In this document: in pieces, positions 5,650 through 13,401 of the stretch
Layout: each line of letters starts with the position of its first letter
How positions within the stretch are numbered: position 1 is the first letter of the stretch
Origin: a virus
Direction: 5' to 3' (one strand)
DNA: 34,501 nucleotides
IMG/VR virus record: IMGVR_UViG_3300042924_000569
Coordinates: 1-34,501 of that record
Made by a program: the position numbers and the translations under genes
Notes under the pieces: model-generated
Seen by the model: the letters and a program-made list of their open reading frames with translations, nothing else
Databases searched by the model: none
Told to the model about the DNA's origin: nothing

Positions 5650-5837
5650 GCTGGATCTTTTAGGATTGCCTCATCAGGTCTGTCTATCTCAGGGATAGTC
5701 ACTCTTTGCCCCCCTCTTACAGTAGCTAATAGTTTCCTCACTTCATCTACCTCTGCTGTCAATTCCTGGTACTTATTTACCAGTAAGATTTCCTGCTGTG
5801 CTGCTGTCATTTTGTTCCAATTTTTAGGCATTTTCAT
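5646..5837 (-). CDS. Hypothetical protein, 63 aa
   Basis: A small protein with a helical N-terminal half (AAQQEILLVNKYQELTAEVDEV) and a Pro/Asp-rich tail. No known family. The longer reading would begin with TTG at 5843; ATG at 5837 or 5831 is more likely. It overlaps the DUF3310-like gene before it by 14 bp and the metallopeptidase gene after it by 4 bp, so all three are co-translated. Confidence 0.65.
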   Translation of the reverse strand: MKMPKNWNKMTAAQQEILLVNKYQELTAEVDEVRKLLATVRGGQRVTIPEIDRPDEAILKDPA

Positions 5838-6036
5838 ATTCAAACTGTATTAATAGATCTATATAATGTTTAGCTTTTTTTAAATCCTCAATCCCATTTT
5901 TATCTTTATGCCTCATCACATACTTGATGATATTACCCTCAATGAATGGCACATTGTTAGCATAGATAAACTCAGTAGGCTGAATTTTAAATTTTGAATA
6001 ATGGCCACCGCCTATCTGTGTTTCACTTGCTTTCAT
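5824..6036 (-). CDS. DUF3310-like protein
   Basis: A 70 aa protein matching the DUF3310 pattern almost throughout: GGGHYSKFKIQPTEFIYAN, then EGNIIKYVMRHKDKNG and the helix EDLKKAKHYIDLLI. The family is common in tailed phages, sometimes labelled nucleotide kinase-like, but no enzymatic activity is firmly established and there is no P-loop here. It follows the phosphoesterase gene directly. Confidence 0.88.
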   Translation of the reverse strand: MKASETQIGGGHYSKFKIQPTEFIYANNVPFIEGNIIKYVMRHKDKNGIEDLKKAKHYIDLLIQFEYENA

Positions 6037-6900
6037 TTATTTTAATTTATTGCCATCATAAAGTACACCATTGTACATGCACATACCATCAATGATCTGA
6101 TGTGGCTCTGCAAAAAAGTACACCTGTTTATTTACTGTGTAAAAATGTACAGTGGCAAATCCATGCTGCCAGTCAGGTATCTTTCCTGTAGGGAAATATT
6201 CCACCTCAGTCCTCACCCTGCCACATCCTATCTCAATCCATACATACGGATTGTTTCTATTTGTAATAGGCTTATAGTTAAGTCTATGGCTGTGGCCTGA
6301 TGCACCACTACCCATGTATTCGTAGATGTTTTTCTCACCTGCATTTTTAGACAGGCTTAACCCATGCACCCCAGTGAAAACATCAAACCAATTGATGTAA
6401 TCTTTCCCATCCCACTCAATGCCATAATCATCAAATGACAGGATCTTTTGTAACTCTGTACTCTTATATTCTTTGAATAATACAGCAAGCCTTGCAAGCT
6501 GGCTTTTGCTATTCATGTGGGGCTTAGTGATCCTCTCATCATGATTGCCAGGTATGAATCTTATTTTAGCATCAGTAGATAATCTCAATGGATTGAGGAT
6601 CTGCTCTTTTGTATATTCTACCTCTTTGATTTCGCTGTACCCAGCCAGGATGCCATCATCAAATAGTTTCTTTTCGTGCCTGCTGACATAGGGTAAATCC
6701 ATGAGATCACCCAATAATGCCACCTCATCAAAGTGATTATTTTGTAGCACTCTATTGATGCACCTTTGAACTGTCTGATCAGTTAGCCATCCATGCTCAT
6801 CAGATTTGATCAGCACAGAATACCTATTCCTGTCAGTAAGTTTTTTAAGTTGCCACCAATTGAACTCCGTTTCGGATAGCCTCGGTCTGTTTGTTTTCAT
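6037..6900 (-). CDS. Calcineurin-like metallophosphoesterase
   Basis: A 287 aa protein with the metallophosphoesterase signature in order: SDEHGW near residue 33, GDLMDLP near 65, GNHDER near 118, GVHG near 178 and GHSH near 204. These provide the Asp, His and Asn ligands of a two-metal centre. Phage members hydrolyse phosphodiesters in nucleic acids or nucleotides, but the substrate here cannot be read from sequence. The start codon has the context ACCTATG seen in several early genes. It lies between the endolysin and DUF3310-like genes. Confidence 0.9.
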   Translation of the reverse strand: MKTNRPRLSETEFNWWQLKKLTDRNRYSVLIKSDEHGWLTDQTVQRCINRVLQNNHFDEVALLGDLMDLPYVSRHEKKLFDDGILAGYSEIKEVEYTKEQILNPLRLSTDAKIRFIPGNHDERITKPHMNSKSQLARLAVLFKEYKSTELQKILSFDDYGIEWDGKDYINWFDVFTGVHGLSLSKNAGEKNIYEYMGSGASGHSHRLNYKPITNRNNPYVWIEIGCGRVRTEVEYFPTGKIPDWQHGFATVHFYTVNKQVYFFAEPHQIIDGMCMYNGVLYDGNKLK

Positions 6901-6932
6901 AGGTAGTAAATTTATAAAGCCGTCAACCGTAT

Positions 6933-7439
6933 CTAAATCAATACAAATCCATTTTTATCTATTTTGCCTGAATTGTGTAGTGCTAATAATTCATTAATTG
7001 ATTTGCCGAATGTTTTTTGAAAATGAGGATCATCCTTAAATCTCCAATCACCGCCCCATTCCCAGCCATATCTTTTAAATATGCCTACAATCTCCATCCA
7101 ATCAGCTTGCTTATCTCCATCAGCATCAATCTTTTGATCCCAGCTAGCAGTCTCAAAAGTGCCATTGTTGTCTTTGTCTAATAGCAATACTATGTCGATT
7201 GCCAAAGAATAATTATGATAAGATTGACCGCCCCTGGCCTTTGTAACAATTGCCCCAGGCTTTGATCTACCTTGAGCATACAAAGCATCCTGCTCCGCAA
7301 ATGTTCTAAGCGTATGTGTAAATCTACAAATAGATTTGCCGGTCAAAGCAGCACAAATTTCATCATAGATCTGTACAGCCTCATCTCTTAGTTTAGGATG
7401 TAGTAATTGAATCCTCTCTAGTGTCTTTTGGTCTTTCAT
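6933..7439 (-). CDS. Endolysin, M15-family L,D/D-Ala peptidase
   Basis: A 168 aa peptidase. The zinc and active-site motifs of family M15 are present: TLRTFAEQDALYAQGR near residue 45, SYHNYSLAIDIV near 80 (His and Asp ligands), and GGDWRFKDDPHFQ near 138 (third ligand His). Such enzymes cut peptide cross-bridges of peptidoglycan. It has no signal peptide, so export needs the holin encoded just upstream, whose gene it overlaps by 47 bp. The length matches phage VanY/L-alanyl-D-glutamate peptidases without a wall-binding domain. Confidence 0.88.
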   Translation of the reverse strand: MKDQKTLERIQLLHPKLRDEAVQIYDEICAALTGKSICRFTHTLRTFAEQDALYAQGRSKPGAIVTKARGGQSYHNYSLAIDIVLLLDKDNNGTFETASWDQKIDADGDKQADWMEIVGIFKRYGWEWGGDWRFKDDPHFQKTFGKSINELLALHNSGKIDKNGFVLI

Positions 7440-7629
7440 CTTTCTTAAATTTTTCTATAATTGTGACACCTAGCACTGCTGCTGAATACCACAAAAATCC
7501 CTCAAATACGAACTGTTTAGTATTAGGCATGTAACCCAATACAATAGCATTTATAAAGGCTGATATGCCAGCGAATCTTTTGCTAGATACCAACCCACTA
7601 TCCGATAGTAAATGCTTTAAGAATTGCAT
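7393..7629 (-). CDS. Holin candidate
   Basis: A 78 aa protein with two hydrophobic stretches (residues about 18-34 and 43-58) separated by a short loop, and a charged tail (KKDERPKDTREDS). Size, topology and position immediately before an endolysin fit a small holin that permeabilises the inner membrane. It overlaps the spanin candidate upstream by 32 bp. The family was not identified by name. Confidence 0.68.
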   Translation of the reverse strand: MQFLKHLLSDSGLVSSKRFAGISAFINAIVLGYMPNTKQFVFEGFLWYSAAVLGVTIIEKFKKDERPKDTREDSITTS

Positions 7630-8089
7630 AGATTTTGCCTTTGTACTTATATAGCAAAAATGCAGGTATTGCCAGCAATATCCAAAACCAAGAAATCTTA
7701 TTCACCTTTTTTTCTTTTGTCACAGTCTTTTCTTTTACACTTACAGTATTCCTGGTATCATTGATAATCACCTGATCCTTATCTAGTTTTGTAGTTTCTT
7801 TTTTCTGCTGTTGTTTAATTTTCTTTTTCCTAATTTCCTTGATGGATGCAGCAGGGATGGATATGCTATCCCCTTTAAATGAAACAAACCCAGCAGTGCT
7901 ATCTTTAAATATCACCACTAGGTCAGCCGTTTCTACTGTAGCAGTATTAATCGTGTGTAGGCTATCTGATGTAGTATAAACCTTAGACTGATCCACACTG
8001 GATGCTGTACTATCCTTGATATGCTTATCAGTAGTCTTGTGTATCATTGTGCATGATGACAAAAGGATAGTAAGTATCAGTAGTCTCAT
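7598..8089 (-). CDS. Unimolecular spanin candidate (lipoprotein plus C-terminal membrane span)
   Basis: A 163 aa protein with two membrane attachments. Residues 1-13 (MRLLILTILLSSC) form a lipoprotein signal with the lipobox ending in Cys13. Residues about 135-155 (WFWILLAIPAFLLY) form a C-terminal membrane span, followed by a Lys-rich cytoplasmic tail. The intervening periplasmic part is Thr/Ser-rich with a lysine-rich coil. This is the topology of T1-type u-spanins, which join the outer and inner membranes and fuse them at lysis. It lies directly upstream of the holin and endolysin genes, where a spanin belongs. Confidence 0.72.
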   Translation of the reverse strand: MRLLILTILLSSCTMIHKTTDKHIKDSTASSVDQSKVYTTSDSLHTINTATVETADLVVIFKDSTAGFVSFKGDSISIPAASIKEIRKKKIKQQQKKETTKLDKDQVIINDTRNTVSVKEKTVTKEKKVNKISWFWILLAIPAFLLYKYKGKIYAILKAFTIG

Positions 8090-8307
8090 TAGTCTCGATC
8101 TTGTTTATTTTGCATTGCTATTGCTAGCTTATTAATTGTAGTCAAAATATTGTCCAGTTTCTTAGCTATGATGTCATCCTGTTTTTCAACCATAGTCACT
8201 CTCACCTCTAATTCTTTCAGTTTCAAACTTACTTTCACATAAATACTGATCAGTCCTATGATTATCATGATTGCCTGCCCAGCTAAAAAAATTGCAATAT
8301 TCTGCAT
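8089..8307 (-). CDS. Small membrane protein with coiled coil (possible second holin)
   Basis: A 72 aa protein with one N-terminal membrane span (residues about 4-27, IAIFLAGQAIMIIIGLISIY) and a C-terminal heptad-like helix (LKELEVRVTMVEKQDDIIAKKLDNIL). The layout resembles small phage membrane proteins of lysis modules. It shares one base with the spanin gene after it (TAATG), so it is part of the lysis cassette. A holin, pinholin or antiholin role is possible. Confidence 0.65.
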   Translation of the reverse strand: MQNIAIFLAGQAIMIIIGLISIYVKVSLKLKELEVRVTMVEKQDDIIAKKLDNILTTINKLAIAMQNKQDRD

Positions 8308-8310
8308 GTC

Positions 8311-8727
8311 TTACTTGTTATCTATCAATTTTAAAAATATTGTATAGATCTCATCAGTTTCAATCTCAGCCACAGTATCAATAGTCAATTCACTTGACCA
8401 TAAATCCTGCACATTGATGTCTTTTTCAGCAGTTAGCAAATCCTCATGCTCTTTATTGAACTCAGCAAATTTTTCTTTTTCTATAGTGATCATGCCATCC
8501 TTTTCCTCACCATACTTTTTAAATAATTCCTGTTTATGCTCATCATACAGCTTGAACTCATCACCTACTAACTTTGCCAATCTTGACAAATATAGCTTTG
8601 TTTTCATGTTCGTTTTTTGCTTCAACAAACCATGACTGATGATCTCTACAGATCCATCTTGTTTTTGCTTTGTGATTCCGTTCAATTCGTAGTGTAGTGC
8701 TACGATTTCGTGTAGTTGTAATTTCAT
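8311..8727 (-). CDS. Hypothetical protein, helical, between tail and lysis genes
   Basis: A 138 aa, largely helical and highly charged protein (LYDEHKQELFKKYGEEKDG; FAEFNKEHEDLLTAEKDI). The start MKLQLHEIVALHYELNG is followed by a short loop and the segment NMKTKLYLSRLAKLV. I have an impression of similar proteins in Bacteroidota phages, but no function. It is preceded by a short AT-rich gap containing a run of T and the leader AAACACGAAAGCATG. No membrane segment. Confidence 0.65.
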   Translation of the reverse strand: MKLQLHEIVALHYELNGITKQKQDGSVEIISHGLLKQKTNMKTKLYLSRLAKLVGDEFKLYDEHKQELFKKYGEEKDGMITIEKEKFAEFNKEHEDLLTAEKDINVQDLWSSELTIDTVAEIETDEIYTIFLKLIDNK

Positions 8728-8765
8728 GCTTTCGTGTTTTTTATATATAGTTTTTTTTTGCTTTT

Positions 8766-9086
8766 TTACTCATTCCAGGGCAATGGTAAATTCACTATAG
8801 GTGGATTCTTTTGTGTTTCTATTTGTGCATCTAGGCCAGCTTTCAATGCATCTACATCTAAGCCACTCTCAAGCCATCCTATCACTACTACCTCAGTCAA
8901 ATCAGGGTATGCTGTGAAATCTGTTGCTGATGGTGTAGCACATGCCATCAAGCCATAGACATCAGATGAATAAGTGCCATCATTTGCCTGTAGTCTCCAA
9001 TGCACATTTTTTACTACATCTACCATTTTGTCCTCTGTTGGTGCTGTGTCCATTGCACTGATCACCCAATTGTATTGTATTGTCAT
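8766..9086 (-). CDS. Small conserved phage protein adjoining the tail fibre
   Basis: A 106 aa beta-rich protein. The opening YNWVISAMDTAPTED and the motif VHWRLQANDGTYSSDVYG are typical of a small protein family encoded next to tail fibres in many phages; I do not know its function. Its C-terminus (NPPIVNLPLPW) is Pro-rich. It lies 3 bp after the tail fibre gene, so it may be a fibre-associated or assembly protein. Confidence 0.7.
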   Translation of the reverse strand: MTIQYNWVISAMDTAPTEDKMVDVVKNVHWRLQANDGTYSSDVYGLMACATPSATDFTAYPDLTEVVVIGWLESGLDVDALKAGLDAQIETQKNPPIVNLPLPWNE

Positions 9087-9089
9087 TAT

Positions 9090-11657
9090 TTATTTTATTT
9101 TATCGTTTAATTCCTGGATAGCTTTAATCAATACAGGTACTATTTTGCTATAGTCTACACCCTGCATTTGTTTGCCATCTTTCTCACCTGTCACCGCATA
9201 GTTGATGACTGTTTGTAATTCGTGTGCAATCACACCATGTGAACGGCTTTTATCAGTTTTCCATTCATGGTCATATGCTTTCATTTTACTTACTAAATCA
9301 AGACCGCTAAAATCTTTAAAGTCTGCTTTAAGTCTATAGTCAGATGATGTGTTATATGATGTGCCTGATCCACTTGTAAAAATTGATCCTACTGCACCAT
9401 TTGCATTTGAAAAAACTACTTGTCCTTCACTACCAGTTCCAGTCCTAACACAATGTAAAGCATAACTGTCTGGATTATGTAATACAAGTCTTGAAGTAAA
9501 TGAATTACTAGTAGTACCAGCTAATATATAACCATCCGATGTAATTCTCATTCGCTCGGAGCCTCCAACATTAATTTTCATTGGTCCATAACCCGCAGTA
9601 CCATAATACGAAGTATCTAATGTTACCCCATTTGTACTTGTAGCATCAGGAGTAATCAATAATACTGAACCTAAACTTGCTGATATTCTTGTTTGTCCGT
9701 AAACTTCTAATACGCTATTAGGACTACTTGTACCTATTCCTACGTTGCCATTTGAAGGCATACGCATAATTGTCGTAGCACCATTCTTAAAATGGAAGCC
9801 TTCACCATTTGTATTATCTAAAATAAATCCATTTGCAGCGCCACTACCAGCATCATACATTCTTGTATAAATAGCATTGTCTGCACGATTAAATCTTAAT
9901 TCATTACCGCTTCTAATTGTACTACCACTACCTTCTATCGTTAAACTACTTGAGAATGTAGCTGCACCTGTTGATGCTATTGTAAGTCTTGCAGTTGAAA
10001 AGTCTGCATCACTATTCCCAGTTGCAAATATAATAGGAGCATTTGCAGTAGCTATTCTCATTCCGTTTGCTGCAGTTCCGTAAATATTAGTTTGATTAGG
10101 TGAAATTTGCTGATAAGAAAAAGTGCTATTAGTTTGAAACATTGATCCACTTACAACGACTGATGTTCCGTTATGAGCAGCTAACTGTATGTTAGATGAA
10201 TTTAACCCAGTAGTTGTGTTATTTGTTGCTCTAATAGATGATACAACATCTAAATTTGCACCAGGGCTAGTCGTACCTATTCCTACATTCCCCCCTGATG
10301 TAAGCCTCATTTTCTCACCGCCTGATGTAACCCAAATAGTAGCACCTGTCTGTGATATGATCACAAAGTCACCTGCTAATGATCCTGTCACAAATTGTGC
10401 ATTTGCAGTCACTAGCCCAAACTTAGCCTGATACACAGATCCAGTCACAGCCTCACCCATTGACACTGTTGGTGCTGCACCTGACAATCTCAAATGTGCA
10501 TCAGCAGTAGCATTAAAAATCTCTAATGATCTTTGTGGGTTTGTCGTACCAATACCTAAACGATTATTAGTAGCATCCCAAAAATGATTCGCTGATCCTG
10601 CCACACTTGTACTGCCAGTAAAATATGTTACATGACCGCTAGTGCCTGTACCTGTAACTGGGTTTGTCAAAGCATTTTGTTTGCCGTTAAATGTATTCCA
10701 GTCTGTGCTACTCAATGCACCAGTTGCACTTGTACTAGCTAGTGCTAATGACAAAGCCTGCCCTGATAAACTCAGCCCATTTGCTGTGCCTATAGTCACT
10801 GCATCATGTGTAGGTATTGTCCATGTCCTATCTGCACTCAAATCAAATGCAGTGCCATTTATTGTTAATGTTCTAGTAAGTGGCACATAGGTAGATGATG
10901 CTGATGATGTAGTCAAATATGTGCTAGAATCTACACTACCATCAGCCTTTAAAAATTGGCTAGATGTGCCACCTGTTTTGACTAATGTAGTAGCTTCTAA
11001 TGTTCCCACAATAGTAGCAGCATTCCCTGATCCACTTGTTTTGTTTACATAGATACCCTCACCATTACCGCCCTTTGTAATACTCAAAGCTATGCCACTG
11101 CCACTTGAATGGTCAATGCTAAATGTATTTGATCCACCTGAACTTGAAAAACTGCCAGTAGTACCTATTAAACCACCATAAAAAGTAGTTCCTGCACCGC
11201 CACCACCACCCATCAATGCAATGTGTGTGCCACTATTAGAATAAATATCTAGACCACCACTTGTCAATGCTTTGATGTCATTTGCATTCACTATGTCAGT
11301 ACTTAAATCGTATGTGCCTAAATTTACATTGCTAGTTGCACCTGTATATGGCACAAATCCGCTAAGATCAGCAGCAGCTACATTCACCCAGTTTGATCCA
11401 TTGTACTGCAAAATATTTCCATTTGTAGCACTGGTAATAATCACATCACCCAATTGATTCAATGTGTAGTCACCCTCAGCAGGTGCTACAGATCCCACTC
11501 TACCGTTAAATGAAATCACCCCTGCACCTGTCAAAGATTTTAGGTCAGTGATTGTAATCTTATATAAATAGCCAGTAGTAGGATCACCCACCGCAAGTAA
11601 ATCACTTAATGATAAGGATGCCCTACTGTCTAATTCTGATATTTTCTTATTTGCCAT
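9090..11657 (-). CDS. Tail fibre / receptor-binding protein with S74 self-cleaving chaperone
   Basis: An 855 aa protein. The N-terminus (MANKKISELDSRASLSLSD) is a common tail-attachment module. The long middle is Gly/Ser/Thr-rich and carries repeated beta-helix motifs of the GIGTTNP / GIGTTSP / GIGTSSP type. The last 90 residues are a peptidase S74 domain: SSDYRLK with the Ser-Lys pair, the HGVIAHELQ segment and a C-terminal coiled helix. It drives trimer folding and cuts itself off. The fibre probably binds the host surface. I chose ATG at 11657, because the upstream in-frame extension overlaps the previous gene and lacks the conserved start. Confidence 0.88.
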   Translation of the reverse strand: MANKKISELDSRASLSLSDLLAVGDPTTGYLYKITITDLKSLTGAGVISFNGRVGSVAPAEGDYTLNQLGDVIITSATNGNILQYNGSNWVNVAAADLSGFVPYTGATSNVNLGTYDLSTDIVNANDIKALTSGGLDIYSNSGTHIALMGGGGGAGTTFYGGLIGTTGSFSSSGGSNTFSIDHSSGSGIALSITKGGNGEGIYVNKTSGSGNAATIVGTLEATTLVKTGGTSSQFLKADGSVDSSTYLTTSSASSTYVPLTRTLTINGTAFDLSADRTWTIPTHDAVTIGTANGLSLSGQALSLALASTSATGALSSTDWNTFNGKQNALTNPVTGTGTSGHVTYFTGSTSVAGSANHFWDATNNRLGIGTTNPQRSLEIFNATADAHLRLSGAAPTVSMGEAVTGSVYQAKFGLVTANAQFVTGSLAGDFVIISQTGATIWVTSGGEKMRLTSGGNVGIGTTSPGANLDVVSSIRATNNTTTGLNSSNIQLAAHNGTSVVVSGSMFQTNSTFSYQQISPNQTNIYGTAANGMRIATANAPIIFATGNSDADFSTARLTIASTGAATFSSSLTIEGSGSTIRSGNELRFNRADNAIYTRMYDAGSGAANGFILDNTNGEGFHFKNGATTIMRMPSNGNVGIGTSSPNSVLEVYGQTRISASLGSVLLITPDATSTNGVTLDTSYYGTAGYGPMKINVGGSERMRITSDGYILAGTTSNSFTSRLVLHNPDSYALHCVRTGTGSEGQVVFSNANGAVGSIFTSGSGTSYNTSSDYRLKADFKDFSGLDLVSKMKAYDHEWKTDKSRSHGVIAHELQTVINYAVTGEKDGKQMQGVDYSKIVPVLIKAIQELNDKIK

Positions 11658-11671
11658 GCTTATAAATAGGT

Positions 11672-12133
11672 TTATGCTGGGTATTGGTACTGAGTAGGAA
11701 TCACACATCTATCTGATGTAAATGGTAACTCTAAGCTGATGTCAGCCTTTATAGCTATCAAATTGTCAGGTGTGTCCTCAGTTATAAAAGTCAATGATAC
11801 GTTTTCACTCATCTCAAATTCAAATTCCTGATACAATAATTGAGCAATGATGTCCTGTGTCACACTTAGCATGTCACTCAAAGCCTCAGTCTCATTGATT
11901 TTTTCAGGTAGCATTCTGTCAAAAAAATACAAGCTGAAATTCAGTGTAAGTGTCCTGGTGGAGATATTTGCATTCGTAGAATCAAAGTACATAGCAGGAT
12001 AGACATTGTCTGCACTTTCCCCTAGAAACTCATCAAAGTCACCGTAGTAAACAGTGTTAATTTGCTGATGTGCCTCTGCTATTGCTTTTATTTGACTTAC
12101 GACCTGATTTAAGGTAAGTGTTCTTGCTGCCAT
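11672..12133 (-). CDS. Tail completion / neck-like protein
   Basis: A 153 aa protein with an N-terminal helix (LNQVVSQIKAIAEAH), a beta segment with YPAMYFDS, and a pattern (LTLNFSLYFFDRM, EALSDMLSVTQDII) like phage tail terminator or completion proteins that cap the tail tube at the neck. The location after the connector gene and before the fibre gene fits. It shares one base (TAATG) with the GIY-YIG gene upstream. Sequence identity with a named family was not tested. Confidence 0.6.
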   Translation of the reverse strand: MAARTLTLNQVVSQIKAIAEAHQQINTVYYGDFDEFLGESADNVYPAMYFDSTNANISTRTLTLNFSLYFFDRMLPEKINETEALSDMLSVTQDIIAQLLYQEFEFEMSENVSLTFITEDTPDNLIAIKADISLELPFTSDRCVIPTQYQYPA

Positions 12134-12702
12134 TATGCGTAAATTAAGTGTGTGTTATTTTTTACAATACCTAAAAGTTTTGCATTTAGGAGTGATCTTT
12201 TTATACCGTTTGCCTCAGCTGCATTTTTTATACAGCTATAATATATCCCATATCCTGTATGTAAAACAATTCTAGCCTGTGGATGTTGGCCTCCGCCATA
12301 TTTACCAACTCTAGCATCCTTAAACTTTTGTATAGTTTCGGGTGTGTACTTTCTTTTTTTAGCTATTTGAGAAAACTTTTCTCTTATTTCAGCAGAATAG
12401 AAAGCAGGTAATTCACCAGCCTTTGGCAAAATCAAATTAAGGCCACCATAATCTGATAGGCTTTTAAGTTTATTTCCATAGTAGCGTTCCATTTCTAGTC
12501 GAACAAATGGGCAGCATTCATGTATGATTTCAAATTGATGGTTATTTACATCATGTTTCATAAATGACCTGTGCAATAGAGTTTGCTTTGGTGCTTTAGT
12601 ACAACGATAGAATCTAAATCTTTGCTTAATGTCAGCAGAAGATCCCACATAAATCCTACCAGTAGGTGATGTTATTTTATATACTCCGCTTTTTTTCGGC
12701 AT
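12133..12702 (-). CDS. GIY-YIG homing endonuclease
   Basis: A 189 aa protein. The catalytic domain begins with SGVYKITSPTGRIYVGSSAD (GVY at 6-8, YVG at 18-20) and includes Arg residues near 30 and Glu in VRLEMERYYG near 78. The rest contains NUMOD-like DNA-binding segments: FSQIAKKRKYTPETIQKFKDA and, at the end, a helix block with SCIKNAAEANGIKRSLL. This is the layout of free-standing phage homing enzymes that nick or cut at a specific site and spread by repair. It interrupts the connector/tail-completion gene run and overlaps small genes at both ends. Confidence 0.9.
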   Translation of the reverse strand: MPKKSGVYKITSPTGRIYVGSSADIKQRFRFYRCTKAPKQTLLHRSFMKHDVNNHQFEIIHECCPFVRLEMERYYGNKLKSLSDYGGLNLILPKAGELPAFYSAEIREKFSQIAKKRKYTPETIQKFKDARVGKYGGGQHPQARIVLHTGYGIYYSCIKNAAEANGIKRSLLNAKLLGIVKNNTHLIYA

Positions 12703-12808
12703 CTTTTACATTTGTTTTTACAGCATCCTTGCTGCCATTGTTTGTTTGTTTTTCCAGGAATACTTTAAGTTTATCCTGATTTTTTTTGCTATATGTTTTA
12801 TTCGCCAT
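12677..12808 (-). CDS. 43 aa basic peptide
   Basis: A short ORF from ATG 12808 to TAA 12677. The peptide is lysine-rich (MANKTYSKKNQDKLKVFLEK, later EKKRSI). It overlaps the end of the connector gene by 11 bp and the start of the GIY-YIG gene by 26 bp, and bridges what would otherwise be a 95-bp gap. Its original function may belong to head completion, or it may be a remnant left by insertion of the endonuclease. Confidence 0.5.
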   Translation of the reverse strand: MANKTYSKKNQDKLKVFLEKQTNNGSKDAVKTNVKDAEKKRSI

Positions 12809-13391
12809 CACAGCATGAATTTATGTTTCCCTGATACATTTGCTCAAAGGATTTGCCCTTACAGCCACAGTCATCACCTAGCCAAATGGTAGTGGTGTAT
12901 GCTTCAATATCAGGTCTAATAGTGTCCACTCCGTTCCCTGGATTGTTATATAAAGGGAAAACTGTAGTAGTAGATGATTGCCTTAAAAATTTTACTAGCC
13001 TTTGCTTATAGAATTCAGCCCTAGCTTTGTATCTATTTGCCACATCAATCATATCCTGGGCTGATGGCATATCAGTATTCTCACTGCTTTTTCTTACTAC
13101 CCCCTTATTGTAAAACTGATAAGATAAGCCCATAGGCAATTCACTCATCACATAATACACTAAACAGTTTGTAATATAGCTATCCAATAGATCTGTTTCT
13201 GCTGCTGTCAAATCATTGTCATCAATTCCATCCTGCAAACGATTGTATAAACCTGTACCCAATGCAGGCAGAATATACATATCCTGTGCTGTCAGGATCT
13301 CAGGCAAAATCAGTTTCTCATCCACATTCGCATGCAATCCTGTTCTCTCCTTTATTGTCTTTACTGATATAAAAAGTGTATTCCTACTCAT
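12798..13391 (-). CDS. Head-tail connector / adaptor protein
   Basis: A 197 aa helical protein. It starts with TLFISVKTIKERTGLHANVD and includes ILTAQDMYILPALGTGLYN and a long helix (VANRYKARAEFYKQRLVKFL), a pattern I associate with Bacteroidota phage head-tail adaptors. The C-terminal tail is rich in Cys (DDCGCKG, SCCDGE), which may bind metal or form disulfides. It follows the portal gene by 10 bp, the typical place for a connector. Confidence 0.7.
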   Translation of the reverse strand: MSRNTLFISVKTIKERTGLHANVDEKLILPEILTAQDMYILPALGTGLYNRLQDGIDDNDLTAAETDLLDSYITNCLVYYVMSELPMGLSYQFYNKGVVRKSSENTDMPSAQDMIDVANRYKARAEFYKQRLVKFLRQSSTTTVFPLYNNPGNGVDTIRPDIEAYTTTIWLGDDCGCKGKSFEQMYQGNINSCCDGE

Positions 13392-13401
13392 TATTTTTGT
13401 T

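Noticed and set aside
7585-7605. ACTATC-x-GATAGT palindrome resembling the operator half-sites
   Set aside because: It lies in the holin coding sequence, has a 1-bp centre instead of ten and no promoter boxes around it.
9090-11657. Repeated segments in the tail fibre as a possible diversity-generating template or variable repeat
   Set aside because: The repeats are protein-level beta-helix motifs (GIGTxxP) common in S74 fibres, and no reverse transcriptase gene is present.
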